Positions 1 through 10,140 of a stretch of 64,000 nucleotides of DNA are shown one piece after another. The notes under the pieces are model-generated. The model saw nothing but the letters and a program-made list of their open reading frames with translations, did not search any database and had not been told where the DNA came from. How positions within the stretch are numbered: position 1 is the first letter of the stretch; every line of letters starts with the position of its first letter. The position numbers were made by a program, and so were the translations under genes. This DNA comes from Urophycis tenuis (lineage: Eukaryota > Chordata > Actinopteri > Gadiformes > Phycidae), in the NCBI GenBank assembly GCA_036785325.1, contig JAXIVH010000069.1, forward strand, positions 406,822 to 470,821, given 5' to 3'.

Positions 1-795
1 GTGGTGGGGGTTAGGGTGGAGGACAGTGTGGTTGAGGATAGGGTGGAGGACAGTGTGGTGGAGGATAGGGTGGAGGACAGTGTGGTTGAGGATAGGGTGG
101 AGGACAGCGTGGTGGAGGATAGGGTGGAGGACAGTGTGGTGGAGGATAGGGTGGAGGACAGTGTGGTGGAGGATAGGGTGGAGGACAGCGTGGTGGAGGA
201 TAGGGTGGAGGACAGTGTGGTGGAGGATAGGGTGGAGGACAATGTGGTGGAGGATAGGGTGGAGGACAGCGTGGTGGAGGATAGGGTGGAGGACAGCGTG
301 GTGGAGGATAGGGTGGAGGACAGTGTGGTGGAGGATAGGGTGGAGGACAGTGTGGTGGAGGATAGGGTGGAGGACAGCGTGGTGGAGGATAGGGTGGAGG
401 ACAGTGTGGTGGAGGATAGGGTGGAGGACAGCGTGGTGGAGGATAGGGTGGAGGACAGCGTGGTGGAGGATAGGGTGGAGGACAGCGTGGTGGAGGATAG
501 GGTGGAGGACAGCGTGGTGGAGGATAGGGTGGAGGTCAGCGTGGTGGAGGATAGGGTGGAGGACAGCGTGGTGGAGGATAGGGTGGAGGACAGTGTGGTG
601 GAGGATAGGGTGGAGGACAGCGTGGTGGAGGATAGGGTGGAGGACAGTGTGGTGGAGGATAGGGTGGAGGACAGCGTGGTGGAGGATAGGGTGGAGGACA
701 GTGTGGTGGAGGATAGGGTGGAGGACAGTGTGGTGGAGGATAGGGTGGAGGACAGTGTGGTGGAGGATAGGGTGGAGGACAGTGTGGTGGAGGAT
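1..795. repeat. 27-bp G-rich minisatellite, about 29 copies
   Basis: Tandem array of a 27-bp unit made of GGTGGAGGATAGGGTGGAGG plus ACAGTGT or ACAGCGT. Copies differ mainly at one T/C position and are otherwise nearly identical. It is open in several frames only because the unit is a multiple of three without stops; I do not call it coding. The + strand is rich in GG and GGG runs. The array runs off the left edge. Confidence 0.95.
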
Positions 796-926
796 TTTGG
801 GCCACCGGTGAGCAAGGTGGCGCTGGCCACGGGCGCCTCGCTCACCCGCCGAGACGTCGACCGCATCCCGCGAGCATGAGGGTGCAGGGTGAACACGTGG
901 GTGTTAATGTGAGTGTGTGAGTGTGT

Positions 927-962
<36 letters not shown>

Positions 963-1002
963 ATTTATGTATGTGTGTGCGTGTGTGTGTGTGCGTGCCT
1001 GT
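796..1002. other. Short unique stretch then (GT)n tract
   Basis: 796-900 is GC-rich non-repetitive sequence of unknown role. 905-1000 is an imperfect (GT)n tract that formed the insertion site of the LTR element to the right. Confidence 0.6.
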
Positions 1003-1005
1003 TGT

Positions 1006-2283
1006 GGCAACCCGACGGGCTTCTGGTACCCGGTACGGTGGTACGCGCACCGTGACGCCTGCTGCTGTTCGGATGTCGTGTTGAGCGACCTTTGTTCTCC
1101 CTGGTACCTCTGAAAACACGTCCTGGTGCTGCAACACAACGTCGCGGAGGTCCTGTTTCTGGGCAGGGCTGAGGCCGTCTCCCATCGGGACGTCCGGTAC
1201 AGCTTGCCGGGCGGCCAGGACCAAGGGAGCCGGACTGGGTGGGGTTGTCCCGACCCTCCACGGTTTGAGGAGGTTAACGTGGTACACCTGGGTGGGTTTA
1301 CGCCTCCCTGGCTGCCGCACCCGGTAGTTCACCTCCCCAACACGGTCAACCACCTCGTACGGTCCCTGCCACTTGGCCAGAAACCTGCATTCGGCTGTAG
1401 CAATGCGCAGCTGTGCCCCCCGGTTGTAGGTCCGGGCCTGGGCCTGCTGTGCGTGGCGTAGGTGTTCCCGGACTATGGGCCAGACCTGAGCCATTCTCTC
1501 CCGTACCTGTTCGACGTGGTCCACCAGGGTACGATGTGGGGAGGGTTGGCTCTCCCAAGCATCTTTTGCTAGGTCCAGTAGTCCCCTTGGCCGTCGTCCG
1601 TATAACAGTTCAAAAGGGGAGAACCCGGTGGAGGCCTGGGGTACCTCGCGAACGGCGAAGAGGACATGGGGGAGGAGCTGGTCCCAGTTCTTCCCATCAA
1701 CCTCCATGGCCTTCTTCAGCATCTGCTTCAGGGTTTTGTTGAACCTCTCAACGAGCCCGTCCGTCTGGGGGTGATACACCGACGTCCTCAGCTGCTTCAC
1801 CTGCAGGAGACTAAGCAGTTCCTTTAAAACGCGTGACATAAAACATGACCCCTGGTTCGTTAAAATCTCCTTGGCTATCCCCACCCGGCTAAAAAGCAGC
1901 ATTAGCTCCCGGGCTACTGCCTTAGCGGTGGCGGCGCGGAGGGGCAGGGCTTCAGGGTAGCGGGTCGCATAGTCTACCATGACCAGGATGTACCGGTGAT
2001 CCCGGCTGGTCTTAGGGAGAGGCCCCACAATGTCTAGAGCCAGTCGGTCCAATGGTACCTCTATAATGGGCATCGGGATCAACGGACTCGGGGTTGAGGG
2101 TCTCGGGGCCGTGCGCTGGCACTCCGGGCACGCCTGACAATACTCGGTAACGTCTTTCTTTATCCCTGGCCAGTAGAACCGGTCTAGGATCCTATCTCTA
2201 GTTTTGTCCATGCCTACGTGGGCCCCTAAGACGTGAGTGTGTGCCATGAAGAGGACCTTACTGACATACGTCCGAGGTACTAC
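1006..2283 (-). pseudogene. Integrase followed by truncated RT start (Gmr1-like pol)
   Basis: Reading down from 2283: an HHCC zinc-binding module (His pair in the HVLGAH area, CQACPEC), the integrase core with ALDIVGPLP for the first Asp and YHPQTDGLVERFNKTL for the Glu. The second acidic position reads LTNQG, where relatives have an Asp before QG, so a catalytic residue appears lost. A GPY/F-like module (KWQGPYEVVD) and VYHVNLLKPW follow. After a short linker comes the entry of a gypsy RT (QDVFSEVPGRTKVAQHDI, RVPPYRVPEARR), ending abruptly at the element boundary. RT therefore lies after integrase. A TAA at about 2284-2286 separates this from the protease frame; both sides share one frame, so one nonsense mutation explains it. 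Confidence 0.85.
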
Positions 2284-2286
2284 CAG

Positions 2287-3147
2287 TTACTCCGTCACTA
2301 CTCCCTCCCTCTCTATTACCCGGTATAATAGACCCGACCTGGTGCAGAAATGTGGGTGAGGTAGGGTACTCGCCGAGTCCCTGGCCTGGCCGTCGTGGGA
2401 GAGGACGTGACTCCAGGCGTGTTTCAGGGTGTCGTCCTGTAGTTGAGCGGTGGCAAACCGTCCGGGCCGGTCCCCTCCCCTCCCGGTAGGGGGAAAGTCA
2501 GAGAGCTCCGTGAGGGGGGAACTCTCCGTCTCCCCTAGAACGGCGGACTTCTCGGACGCCGTCATGGTGTCCGGGGTTCCTGATCGGTCCGGACGGGGAG
2601 CCTCACCGATCGGGCGGGCTGGGGTGCCTGGTGGTGTGGGACCGTCTCTCCCGCTGCCGTCTCCCTCTTCCGGCGTCTCGGCTGGGGAGGAGTGGGCCGC
2701 CCGAGCTCCGTAGGCGTGTTGAACGCGTCGGCCGCGTCGCCTCGGCTGGGGTCGTGGCGGCCTGGAACCTGGTTCGGCGTTCCATAGCCGGTTGAAGATG
2801 GGGCAGTCTCTCCCGATCAGTAGGGGCACGGGAAGGTTGGGTACGATCCCTGCCCTTACTGCGAAGGCCCCTCGGGGGGTCCGTACCACCACCTGGCACG
2901 TGGCATACGTGCGGGGGTCCCCATGTATGCAGGCCACCTCAATGGGTTCCCCCGACCTGCCGACGGCTAGGTCAGGCCGCAGGAGGGTGACGACACTCCC
3001 CGTGTCAATGAGGGCCTGAGTGTCCTGGTCGCCCACCTGAGCCGGGATGTTGGGGCCTCCGGCCTCCTGATGCGCCCAACAGGTGGTGAGGAGGCATGGT
3101 CCGGGTCGGCCTTCACCAGCATCGAAACGTCCCTGTTCTCCGGGCAC
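2287..3147 (-). pseudogene. Retroviral-type aspartic protease region (Gmr1-like pol start)
   Basis: The segment has the aspartic protease active-site motif ALIDTGSVVTLL and, further on, LPVPLLIGRDCP, the usual distal element of gypsy proteases. A Pro/Arg/Ser-rich linker of about 100 residues leads towards the integrase zinc finger. It is in frame with the downstream integrase except for one stop codon. Upstream it meets the zinc knuckle in another frame, so at least one small indel lies near 3140. Probably a dead copy of a polyprotein piece that would process Gag-Pol inside virus-like particles. Confidence 0.8.
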
Positions 3148-3900
3148 TGGCGAGCAAGGTGGCCTGTCTGACCACAGCTAAAACACCGCCCTTCCTCTCT
3201 CACTTCCGGTGGGTGTGTCTGGGTTCTCGGCGGGGCTACGCGTCGAGGTGGCTCCGTTCCCCCTCTGTCCCTCCGGGCCGCTAAGCTGTTGGGCTACCTG
3301 CCATTTCTCCAGCTGGCAAATCAGTTCATCCACCGTGTTCAGTTGGTTGAGTGCGAGGGTTCTCTGGGCGTCCGGGGAAAGTTGGCGGATGGTGTTGTCC
3401 AGTAGAACCCGATCCAGAACGCTGGGGCCGTCATCGCCGGTAAGCCACCTCCTAATAAGCCGCCCCTGCTGGGCCATCTGGGACCTCACGGCACCCATGG
3501 GGTTGAACCGCCAGTCATGGAACCGCTGGGCCCGGGCAGCAAGACTGTGTCCATAGTACACCAGGACCGCCTGCTTTAGCGTGGAGTACCGACTTGCCTG
3601 TTCCGGTGATAAACCCTGACCCGCCTGCTGGGCGGGTCCAGTGAGGAAGGGGGCCAGAATGTGGGCCCACTGTTCCTCTGGCCAGCCCTCTCCCCGGGCC
3701 GTCCACTCAAATATCTCGAGGTATGCCTCCACGTCATCCTCTGGACCTACTTTGGTGAGGCGGCTGGTGGGCGCCGAGATCGTTGAGGCGGGCGCTGTGC
3801 GCATTTCGAGCCATAGGACCGCTTGTCGGAGGAGGGCACGTTCCTCGGCAGCGTCCCTCAGTGCAGCAGCCGCGATAGCGGCTCCATCGAGATCCTGCAT
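2967..3900 (-). pseudogene. Gag with SCAN-like capsid region and CCHC knuckle
   Basis: Gag reads from an ATG at 3898-3900. The region around VEAYLEIFEWTARGEGWPEE to LAPFLTGPAQQA has the helical pattern of Gmr1-type capsids, from which the vertebrate SCAN domain is held to derive (established literature). It ends in RGRAVF and a stop near 3178. One CCHC zinc knuckle (CFSCGQTGHLARQCP) follows in a different frame (about 3203-3120), and the protease resumes in the gag frame, so two compensating indels flank the knuckle. A longer open frame starts at 3987 over the primer-binding area; I prefer the internal ATG because the first 29 residues are untranslated leader in character. Confidence 0.75.
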
Positions 3901-3988
3901 TCGGGGTCGGGTGTTCCACCAGGGAAAAAAAAATGAAGTAAAAAATGAACTCCGTAACGCGGTCGGATAGCCTGCGTTCTCCACCATA

Positions 3989-4455
3989 TGTGGTACCCCG
4001 GCGCCGTAGCGTCCCCTTCCCCCAAATCACCACGAGTCTCTGCTTACGGAAAAGCCGCACCAAGGCGCATTTATTTGATCCAACACAAAAGACGGGCTGA
4101 CTATCGCCCCGTAGTGTAACTATAACAAAAAGACTGGGCTCCGTTAGCCTCGGTTGGTTCTCTCGTCCCCTTAGTCCGGATGCTTGGGGAATGGGTCGTC
4201 CCGGAAAGGAAAACTGGACCCGGACTGTCGCCTCTCACTGCAACGACATGGGAGACTCCAGACATAACTTATTTTTCTATTTTTATACTCACCTGCCTTT
4301 GATCACCTTCCTCCTGGGCAGGTGTTTCCCATTATCCTAAGTGGTGTCCCTCTAAAGCGATCCCCAGCGCCCTTTGGGGGAAACAGGTGGTAAACTCCCT
4401 GCTTGACCTGTCCCCTGGGCTGCCAGGGCCCCTGTATACGGCCCGGGTTGCCACA
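3989..4455 (-). repeat. 5' LTR of the Gmr1-like element
   Basis: On the - strand it starts TGTGGCAACCC and ends GGTACCACA, with the TG...CA ends typical of LTRs and a TGTGG/CCACA inverted pair. A TATA-like AGTATAAAAATAG and an AATAAA poly(A) signal are present in the expected order. Next to it on the gag side lies TGGTGGAGAACGC, the likely primer-binding area; I cannot name the tRNA. No full 3' LTR exists. Confidence 0.8.
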
Positions 4456-4579
4456 CTGTGTGCGTGCTTGTGTGTGTGTTTGCCTGTGAGTGTGTGTGGA
4501 GAACACATGCACATATGACATGTGCATGCAACATCACTAAGACTTCACAGACAGATTCTATTTTATTGTTCCAAAAAAG

Positions 4580-4726
4580 GCAAATGTGCTCAATTTCAAC
4601 TACCGCACGTTCCTGGAGCACATTAGGCGGTTCAAGACTGCCGAAAAACATGGAGGACGCCATCAAGGAAGCCTTCCACATGTTGGACAAAGACGGCAGC
4701 GGCTTCATCGAGTGGAACGAAATCAA
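4580..4726 (+). CDS. pvalef: Parvalbumin-like EF-hand gene, internal exon (frame broken)
   Basis: Two pieces align with the parvalbumin fold. LNFNYRTFLEHIRRFK matches the AB helix region; EDAIKEAFHMLDKDGSGFIE enters a canonical EF loop, DKDGSGFIEWNE, with Asp1, Asp3, Ser5, Glu9 and Glu12 for calcium binding. The two pieces differ in frame by one base at an A-run near 4640, so the assembled exon carries one extra base. The donor is CAA|GTACGG at 4726/4727 and the next exon completes the Lys codon. The acceptor at 4579 is weakly supported. Upstream exon(s) with the start codon were not found; the Gmr1-like element sits just upstream. PVALEF is my best name: in human it lies close to CEP131, which is also in this window, though not adjacent here. 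Either a recent pseudogene or local sequence error. Confidence 0.65.
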
Positions 4727-5509
4727 GTACGGGTCCAGTCCACCTCGCCCTTCCCCACCCATCCGGCCTCCCATTCATCCAGTCATTCATTTGTCCAGGC
4801 ATGCATCAAGAAAATAATGACTTCCTTCATTCTTCATCGGTTTATCCGTCCGTCCAGTCCGTCAATGAGTCATCCGTGCCTCTGTCATACATCCAGCCAT
4901 TTGGGCATTCATTCATTCATCCCTCCGTATATCTGTCCATCCACCAATCCGTGCAAATATTCATCCAGTCAGTCATCCATTCATCCACTCTAATGGATTC
5001 CATGAAAGACCTCGACGATGAAGAACACAACATCAACATCTCGGCCCCACTCAGTGTCGCTGTGAGCCGAGCTCTGCTGGTCAGTCACAGAGTTTGTGTT
5101 GAGAAGGGAAACCTGTCCTGTAGGTACGTCCTACCTGTATGTTCTGTAGGTACGTCCTACCTCTATGTTCTGTAGGTACGTCCTACCTCTATGTTCTGTA
5201 GGTACGTCCTACCTGTATGTTCTGTAGGTACGTCCTACCTGTATGTTCTGTAGGTACGTCCTACCTCTATGTCCTGTAGGTACGTCCTACCTCTATGTTC
5301 TGTAGGTACGTCCTACCTCTATGTTCTGTAGGTACGTCCTACCTGTATGTTCTGTAGGTTCGTCCTACCTGTATGTCCTGTAGGTACGTCCTACCTGTAT
5401 GTTCTGTAGGTACGTCCTACCTGTATGTTCTGTAGGTACGTCCTACCTGTATGTTCTGTAGGTACGTCCTACCTGTATGTTCTGTACGTCCTACCTGTAT
5501 GTTCTGGAG
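4727..5509 (+). other. EF-hand gene intron
   Basis: 4740-5000 is a diverged ATTCATTCATCC-type simple repeat. 5000-5117 is unremarkable. 5118-5508 is the 26-bp minisatellite described separately. No exon recognised. Confidence 0.6.
5118..5508. repeat. 26-bp minisatellite of splice-donor-like units, 15 copies
   Basis: Unit CTGTAGGTACGTCCTACCTG plus TATGTT, about 15 copies with G/C and T/C variants. Each copy has AGGTACGT, a near-ideal 5' splice site, inside the near-palindrome GTAGGTACGTCCTAC. The last degenerate copy, CTGGAG|GTACAT, supplies the acceptor AG of the next exon. Confidence 0.95.
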
Positions 5510-5628
5510 GTACATTCTGTCCACGGTTCCCACCTCTTCCCCTTCGGGCGCCTCTGTCCAATGAGGACGCAAGAGAGACGTGATCCGGGCGGGAGACGCA
5601 GACGGCGACGGACGCATTGATTTCAAAG
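5510..5628 (+). CDS. pvalef: Parvalbumin-like EF-hand gene, second EF-hand exon
   Basis: Acceptor GGAG|G at 5509/5510; donor AAAG|GTGCGA at 5628/5629. Joined to the previous exon it continues IKYILSTVPTSSPSG and ends DVIRAGDADGDGRIDFK, the second calcium loop (Asp1, Asp3, Asp5, Asp9), whose Glu12 comes from the last exon. The frame that runs from start to end contains an in-frame TGA (5562-5564). The better family match in that stretch, PLSNEDARET, lies in another frame, so two compensating indels are likely. Exon length agrees with the splice phases on both sides, so the net frame is kept. Confidence 0.65.
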
Positions 5629-5949
5629 GTGCGACATTTTGACGTCTTTACCAGGGGCCAGGGTCGTGTGCTGTGGGGGTAATTGAATTGAAAGGCAAGG
5701 CAATGTGATTTAACTCACGGGGGCAGACTTTCTCCCTAAATGTGCAATGACTTATTCCCGCCACAAGAGGCCAGTAGTTTCCTAGATTGCATGGTGCAAG
5801 AAGTCAAGTCATCGTCAACGCACCCTGAACCAACCAATGAATCAAAAGAAAAAAGTTGTCTTTTTCTAGGTAGGCCTATTACGGCTCCAGCGTGGCCATT
5901 TTGCTTCGCAGTGTCCCTTAGTTCATTTAAGAAACAACAACAAAGTCTG
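5629..5949 (+). other. Intron stretch without recognised feature
   Basis: Last intron of the EF-hand gene before the transposon. An open frame from 5740 runs into the inverted-repeat arm and shows no family resemblance. Confidence 0.5.
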
Positions 5950-6399
5950 AGCGAATTAGGTTTGAAGGTGGTCCTAAATAAAGCGAAAGCATATTGGTAT
6001 CAATCTTTCCGTAATTTTATACAGATGAAGAATTTCAGGTGCCTACAGCACAGATTTGTACAGAAAAAAAGATATACATCTTTGAATGGAACATATTATA
6101 ATGCATTTTGGGCTAAAATCGTATGATTTCACTAATAGGTATATTAGCTGATATCTTCAATACTGGTGAAAGGATCTTTTCCAAACTTGGTATATTTACT
6201 CACCTTAAGTTCTTGATGAAAGTAGTAGGAGTTTAATGTCTCTGGGGTCAAAGGTCAAGGTCACACAAGGTCATACTTGACATAAAATGTCTGCTTTTTA
6301 CCTCTCAAACGTATTGAAAGATTGTTATTAAACCCATCACAGCTCATTACCCCTATAGATAAATTGATTAGGCATTAAAGGTCATAAGGTCAAAATTAG

Positions 6400-6412
6400 A
6401 GGTCAAAGGTCA
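6400..6412 (+). promoter_or_regulatory. Perfect DR1 nuclear-receptor motif (left arm)
   Basis: AGGTCAAAGGTCA is a perfect direct repeat of AGGTCA spaced by one base, the consensus for PPAR:RXR, HNF4 and COUP-TF dimers. Further AGGTCA half-sites occur at about 6246-6262 and 6378-6392. The motif is seen; function is unproven and it may simply be part of the repeat family. Confidence 0.4.
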
Positions 6413-6780
6413 TGAAGTTACAGTTTAATGTAGCTGACATCTTACAGCTACAGCCTATAGCATTAACATGTGAATTGACATAAAAAGATACAGCCACTGA
6501 TTAAAGCACAATAAAGTTTATTTTGTGTATAAAAACAGTTGTTTCAACCTTAGCATCATATGTTTATGCAGTTATCTCTCTGAAAATCAAAAATATATGC
6601 TGTTATAAAAAATGCAAATATCTACAGTAGTACAAGATTTAAAGAAACTGTTTCAGTTCATAAATGATGCAATAAAACCCAATCACTATAACAAACCTTC
6701 AGTACATCAATAACAACATGGTAGTTCATTTTTAACAAGCTTACTGTAGTAGCAGAAGTTTTAGATTGGATCCAAACCAT

Positions 6781-7516
6781 TTACAGTATGTCAGCACACT
6801 CATTTAATGAACCATTAGGAACATCTGTTTTGCTAGCATTGTGACACAACTCACCTCTGCAGTCTCCACATGCAGCAACACATTTCAACCCATTCTGTTT
6901 GCAACTACATGTTTCATGACCGCATGGATTTCTTGAAGACATCTTGCAATTGCAACGAATCACATTCAATAAACGTTCAGGCGCTGGCTCTTTATCTGTT
7001 GGTATTGGCATCATACACTTGTGTTTCACCTTTCAGCCCCAGTCGGTGGCCTGTAGAATATGGAGATCTAGTGACTTCCACTGTGCCACTTGGTAGTGCA
7101 CTCTGAGACTGTGGAAGTGCACTGCTCGTGCAGTTGGAGGTAGCTTCTCTGGACGAACACTCTTAAGCTCTGTCACCATCTCCATGTAACGAGCATGGCG
7201 AAGACTTCCCAGAGTCAAAGCTGTTACTTGATACTTTGATGTGGTTGTTGATGTCATCATGCTGAAGCACTGACTGCTTAAACCGAGAAACCTCATCAAA
7301 ACTGACACTGAAGCTCAGTTTGAACAATTCGCTGGCATTGTCTTCCAATTTAGCAGTACAAAATGTGGTAAGTGTGTTGTTGCCTATAGCAATACTATAA
7401 TCAATCAACTTTTGCAATCCAGTGGAACACGATGACAGATCACCTCCACATTGACACATAACACAAAGATCTGCACATATGCCAGATTCCTCTTCTAGCA
7501 CTGTTTCATCATCCAT
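6781..7516 (-). pseudogene. N- and C-terminal remnants of CXC-domain transposon protein
   Basis: The N-terminal part starts MDDETVLEEESGICADL with a CVMCQ cysteine pair. A second frame holds LPPTARAVHFHSLRVHYQV and ATDWG. A third, from about 7029, reads LLNVIRCNCKMSSRNPCGHE and TCSCKQNGLKCVAACGDCRG, a cysteine-rich tail of C-x-C pattern like tesmin/TSO1 CXC modules. Such a tail closes a multicopy fish protein family; compare 46991-47452 here. The whole middle, including the XPG-like nuclease motifs of that relative, is absent, and at least two frame breaks remain. It is therefore an internally deleted, non-autonomous copy. Confidence 0.6.
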
Positions 7517-7678
7517 GGCAGTGACGTGGAAAATAATGAATCAAGACATGAGGCTTACTGAGCAAAACTAAATAATGACATTCATCCCAGGCAAAAAGAG
7601 AGAAAGAGAGAGAGTGTCAGGGTGCATGTGGGCTTGTACTCTGTGTTTTTAAAGTTTGGCAAGGAAATTGAGGTGGAG

Positions 7679-7803
<125 letters not shown>

Positions 7804-7970
7804 TATTGCTTTTTAAAACAGTCTCATCTTCTAGAAACAAAGGTTAGAAAGTTTGTCAGATACCGTGCTGTGGCTGCTTGACTTTCGACAATACTATGCT
7901 TTGCATCCCTTATTGTACTTATACCTGCCCTTCTTGGCTTCTTACTGTATCCCCATGTTTTACATTACTA

Positions 7971-8885
7971 TATCAAGATGTGCCAACACACGTTTTTTGA
8001 GCCAAAAATGATTGTACCATGCTCCATTCAAAGCGTTATATATTTTTTTCGGTACAGATCTGCGTTGTAGGCACCAAATATTATTAATCTATGGAAAACA
8101 ATGATTCAAATGATACCAAATATGCTTTCGCTTTATTTACTTCAACCTTTGAGCGTGAAGAACCATTAGCCTGCTTTGGAAACATGAACCCAATACTGCA
8201 TGTCATTTCCATGTGTGACCACTTATAACCTTGACTTTTGACCTCGACCTAAATTGTCATTGTAGCTCTTCAATGACACATACTGGATAAATACAGCAAG
8301 TTTGATGAATATCTTTCAATTTACTTAGGAGATATCAGCTAATATCAAGATGTGGTAACATTCGTTTTTAAGGCAAAAATGATTGTACCATGCTCCATTC
8401 AAAGCGCCATAATTTTTTTTCTGTACAGATCTGCGCTGTAGGCACCAAATATTATTAATCTACGGAAAACAATGATTCAAATGATACCAAATATGCTTTC
8501 GCTTTATTCACTTCAACCTTTGAGCGTGAAGAACCATTAGCCTGCTTCGGAAACATGAATCCAATACTGCATGTCATTTCCGTATGTGACCCCTTGTGAC
8601 CTTGACCTTTGACCTCTGGACCTAAATTGTCATTGTAGCTCTTCAATGACTCATAGTGGGTAAATACACCAAGTTTGATGAATATCTTTCAATTTACTTA
8701 GGAGATATCAGCTAATATCAATATGTGCTAACATTAGTTTATGAGGCAAAAATGATTGTACCATGCTCCATTCAAAGCGCCATAATTTTTTTTCTGTATA
8801 GATCTGCTCTGTAGGCACCAAATATTATTAATCTACGGAAAACAATGTTTCAAATGATACCAAATATGCTTTCGCTTTATTTACA
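7971..8885. repeat. ~372-bp tandem repeat, 2.5 copies
   Basis: TATCAAGATG-type landmarks recur at 7971, 8343 and 8716. Shared landmarks include GATTGTACCATGCTCCATTC, GGCACCAAATATTATTAATC and ATGCTTTCGCTTTATT. Copies differ by point changes. The left arm at 5950-6440 is an inverted, more diverged copy. Confidence 0.85.
8603..8615 (-). promoter_or_regulatory. Perfect DR1 nuclear-receptor motif (right arm)
   Basis: TGACCTTTGACCT is the reverse complement of a perfect DR1, with another TGACC half-site just upstream (8597). The equivalent position in the neighbouring repeat unit (about 8229-8245) is mutated. Confidence 0.4.
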
Positions 8886-8999
8886 ACCACCTTTGACCCT
8901 TTTTTAGGCTCAGACTACAACACTGATTCCCCTTTTGGGGTGACCCCACCCTTATAACCGCTAACATCTGGCTAAACCCTCCCTCTCTCTTCCCGGCAG

Positions 9000-9043
9000 A
9001 GTTTTCAGACATGGGAAAGCTGGAGAAGAAACCCAGGAAGTAG
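9000..9043 (+). CDS. pvalef: Parvalbumin-like EF-hand gene, last exon
   Basis: A pyrimidine-rich tract and CGGCAG precede the exon. It completes the split codon as Glu, exactly the twelfth residue of the second EF loop, then encodes FSDMGKLEKKPRK and TAG at 9041-9043. The phase fit and the placement of the loop Glu make this short exon convincing although it is 3.4 kb from the previous one; the gap is filled by a transposon. Confidence 0.7.
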
Positions 9044-10140
9044 CCACTGGCACTGGTATGCAGCATTCTATACAGGAAGTGTGTGTGTGTGTGCACTCTG
9101 AACCTGCCTTCTGATTGGAGGTAGACTCCTGTTGCTCTGGTGATGGAGAGCATTCCATGTGGTATATGTGCGACCACAATTGCCCTCCATGCAAATGATT
9201 TTTTGGATGAATGATCTGGTTTCTCATGTTTCTCTACTATGTTGAAAGAATCGGGGAGTGGTGAATGAGTCAGCATTCCAGTGGATTAATGAATGAGCCA
9301 TAATAGAAACTCATTACATAGGTTCCCATGGTCGATTTTGGCACGCAGTTCAGAAGCAGTTAACACACACACACACACACACACATAAACACACACACAC
9401 ACAGCCATGTTGTGCCAACTTAGCTTAGGCTACAAGCTGATGTTTAATAACTGTAGTTCTCCGAAAGAAACAAAAAATGATTTTAAAAAAGGGAACCCAC
9501 GGTGAGCAGAAAAATGGTCGTTAATTAGTGGAATACAAAACTTCACAAATCACAAAATCACAGTTACAAATTGTGCAACGCAAACGCCTGTGCATCCCTT
9601 CAAACACCCGACTGATATGACACCCCGGAAAAAGTCTCCCGACGACATATACGAATAAAATAAAGGCACGTTCCCTGAATCGCGAGGCTTGTCTTTGGCA
9701 TTGCTGCGGTTTTGCAACGAAGCACAACCTCATCTGCAGTCCGCGGCACACAGGCGTGCCCCCGCAGCCGTCGGCCAACTCTCGTTTACAGTCGCGGCGT
9801 CGGGGGAGGGGCGGGTGACTGCAGGTACGGCGGCCAACGGACGGCCGCTCCGCGTTAGCGTTGTTGTGTGTGTGTGTTGTCGGGGGAAACATCTTCAGTT
9901 GGTTCAAATATGTACCCCCCCCCCCCCCCCCACCACGGCTCCACAATACCACAGCTTGAGACCACACCTTCCTCGGTCGGCGGGGGCCACCGTTGACGGC
10001 CCCCCCCCCCCTCGGTTTGTAAAAACAGAAGAAGAAAAACAAAAAAAACAAAGCAACGACGGATTTGCTTTCGGACGGAAATAAATTATGTTCCTTCACC
10101 CTTCGCGCTTCGACGCGCATGCGCACACACGCGTTCAAGG
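9044..10140. other. Stretch between EF-hand gene and SINE
   Basis: Contains the probable 3' UTR of the EF-hand gene, a (CA)n tract at 9363-9403, and C-runs at about 9914-9930 and 10002-10012. No coding sequence, RNA gene or transposon recognised. Confidence 0.5.

Larger units (their letters stand above)
1003..4455 (-). mobile_element. Gmr1-like Ty3/gypsy retrotransposon, one LTR, RT deleted
   Basis: Read on the - strand the order is LTR (4455-3989), gag, zinc knuckle, aspartic protease, integrase, then only the first part of reverse transcriptase. Integrase before RT is the Ty1/copia-like order that marks the Gmr1 group of deuterostome gypsy elements. The outer ends are TGTGGCAACCCG at 1003 and its exact inverse at 4444-4455, flanked by CTGT on both sides (999-1002 and 4456-4459), which looks like a 4-bp target duplication. 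RT core, RNase H and nearly all of the 3' LTR are missing. It is defective in cis: several frame breaks, one nonsense codon and a changed integrase residue. Confidence 0.85.

Noticed and set aside
1..879. Long open frame of Val-Val-Glu-Asp repeats
   Set aside because: The 27-bp period is a multiple of three with no stop codons, so several frames are open; no promoter, splice or conserved end supports coding.
9521..10138. 205-residue - strand open frame
   Set aside because: Low-complexity and poly-Phe/Gly segments from C-runs and A-runs; no family resemblance and no splice context.
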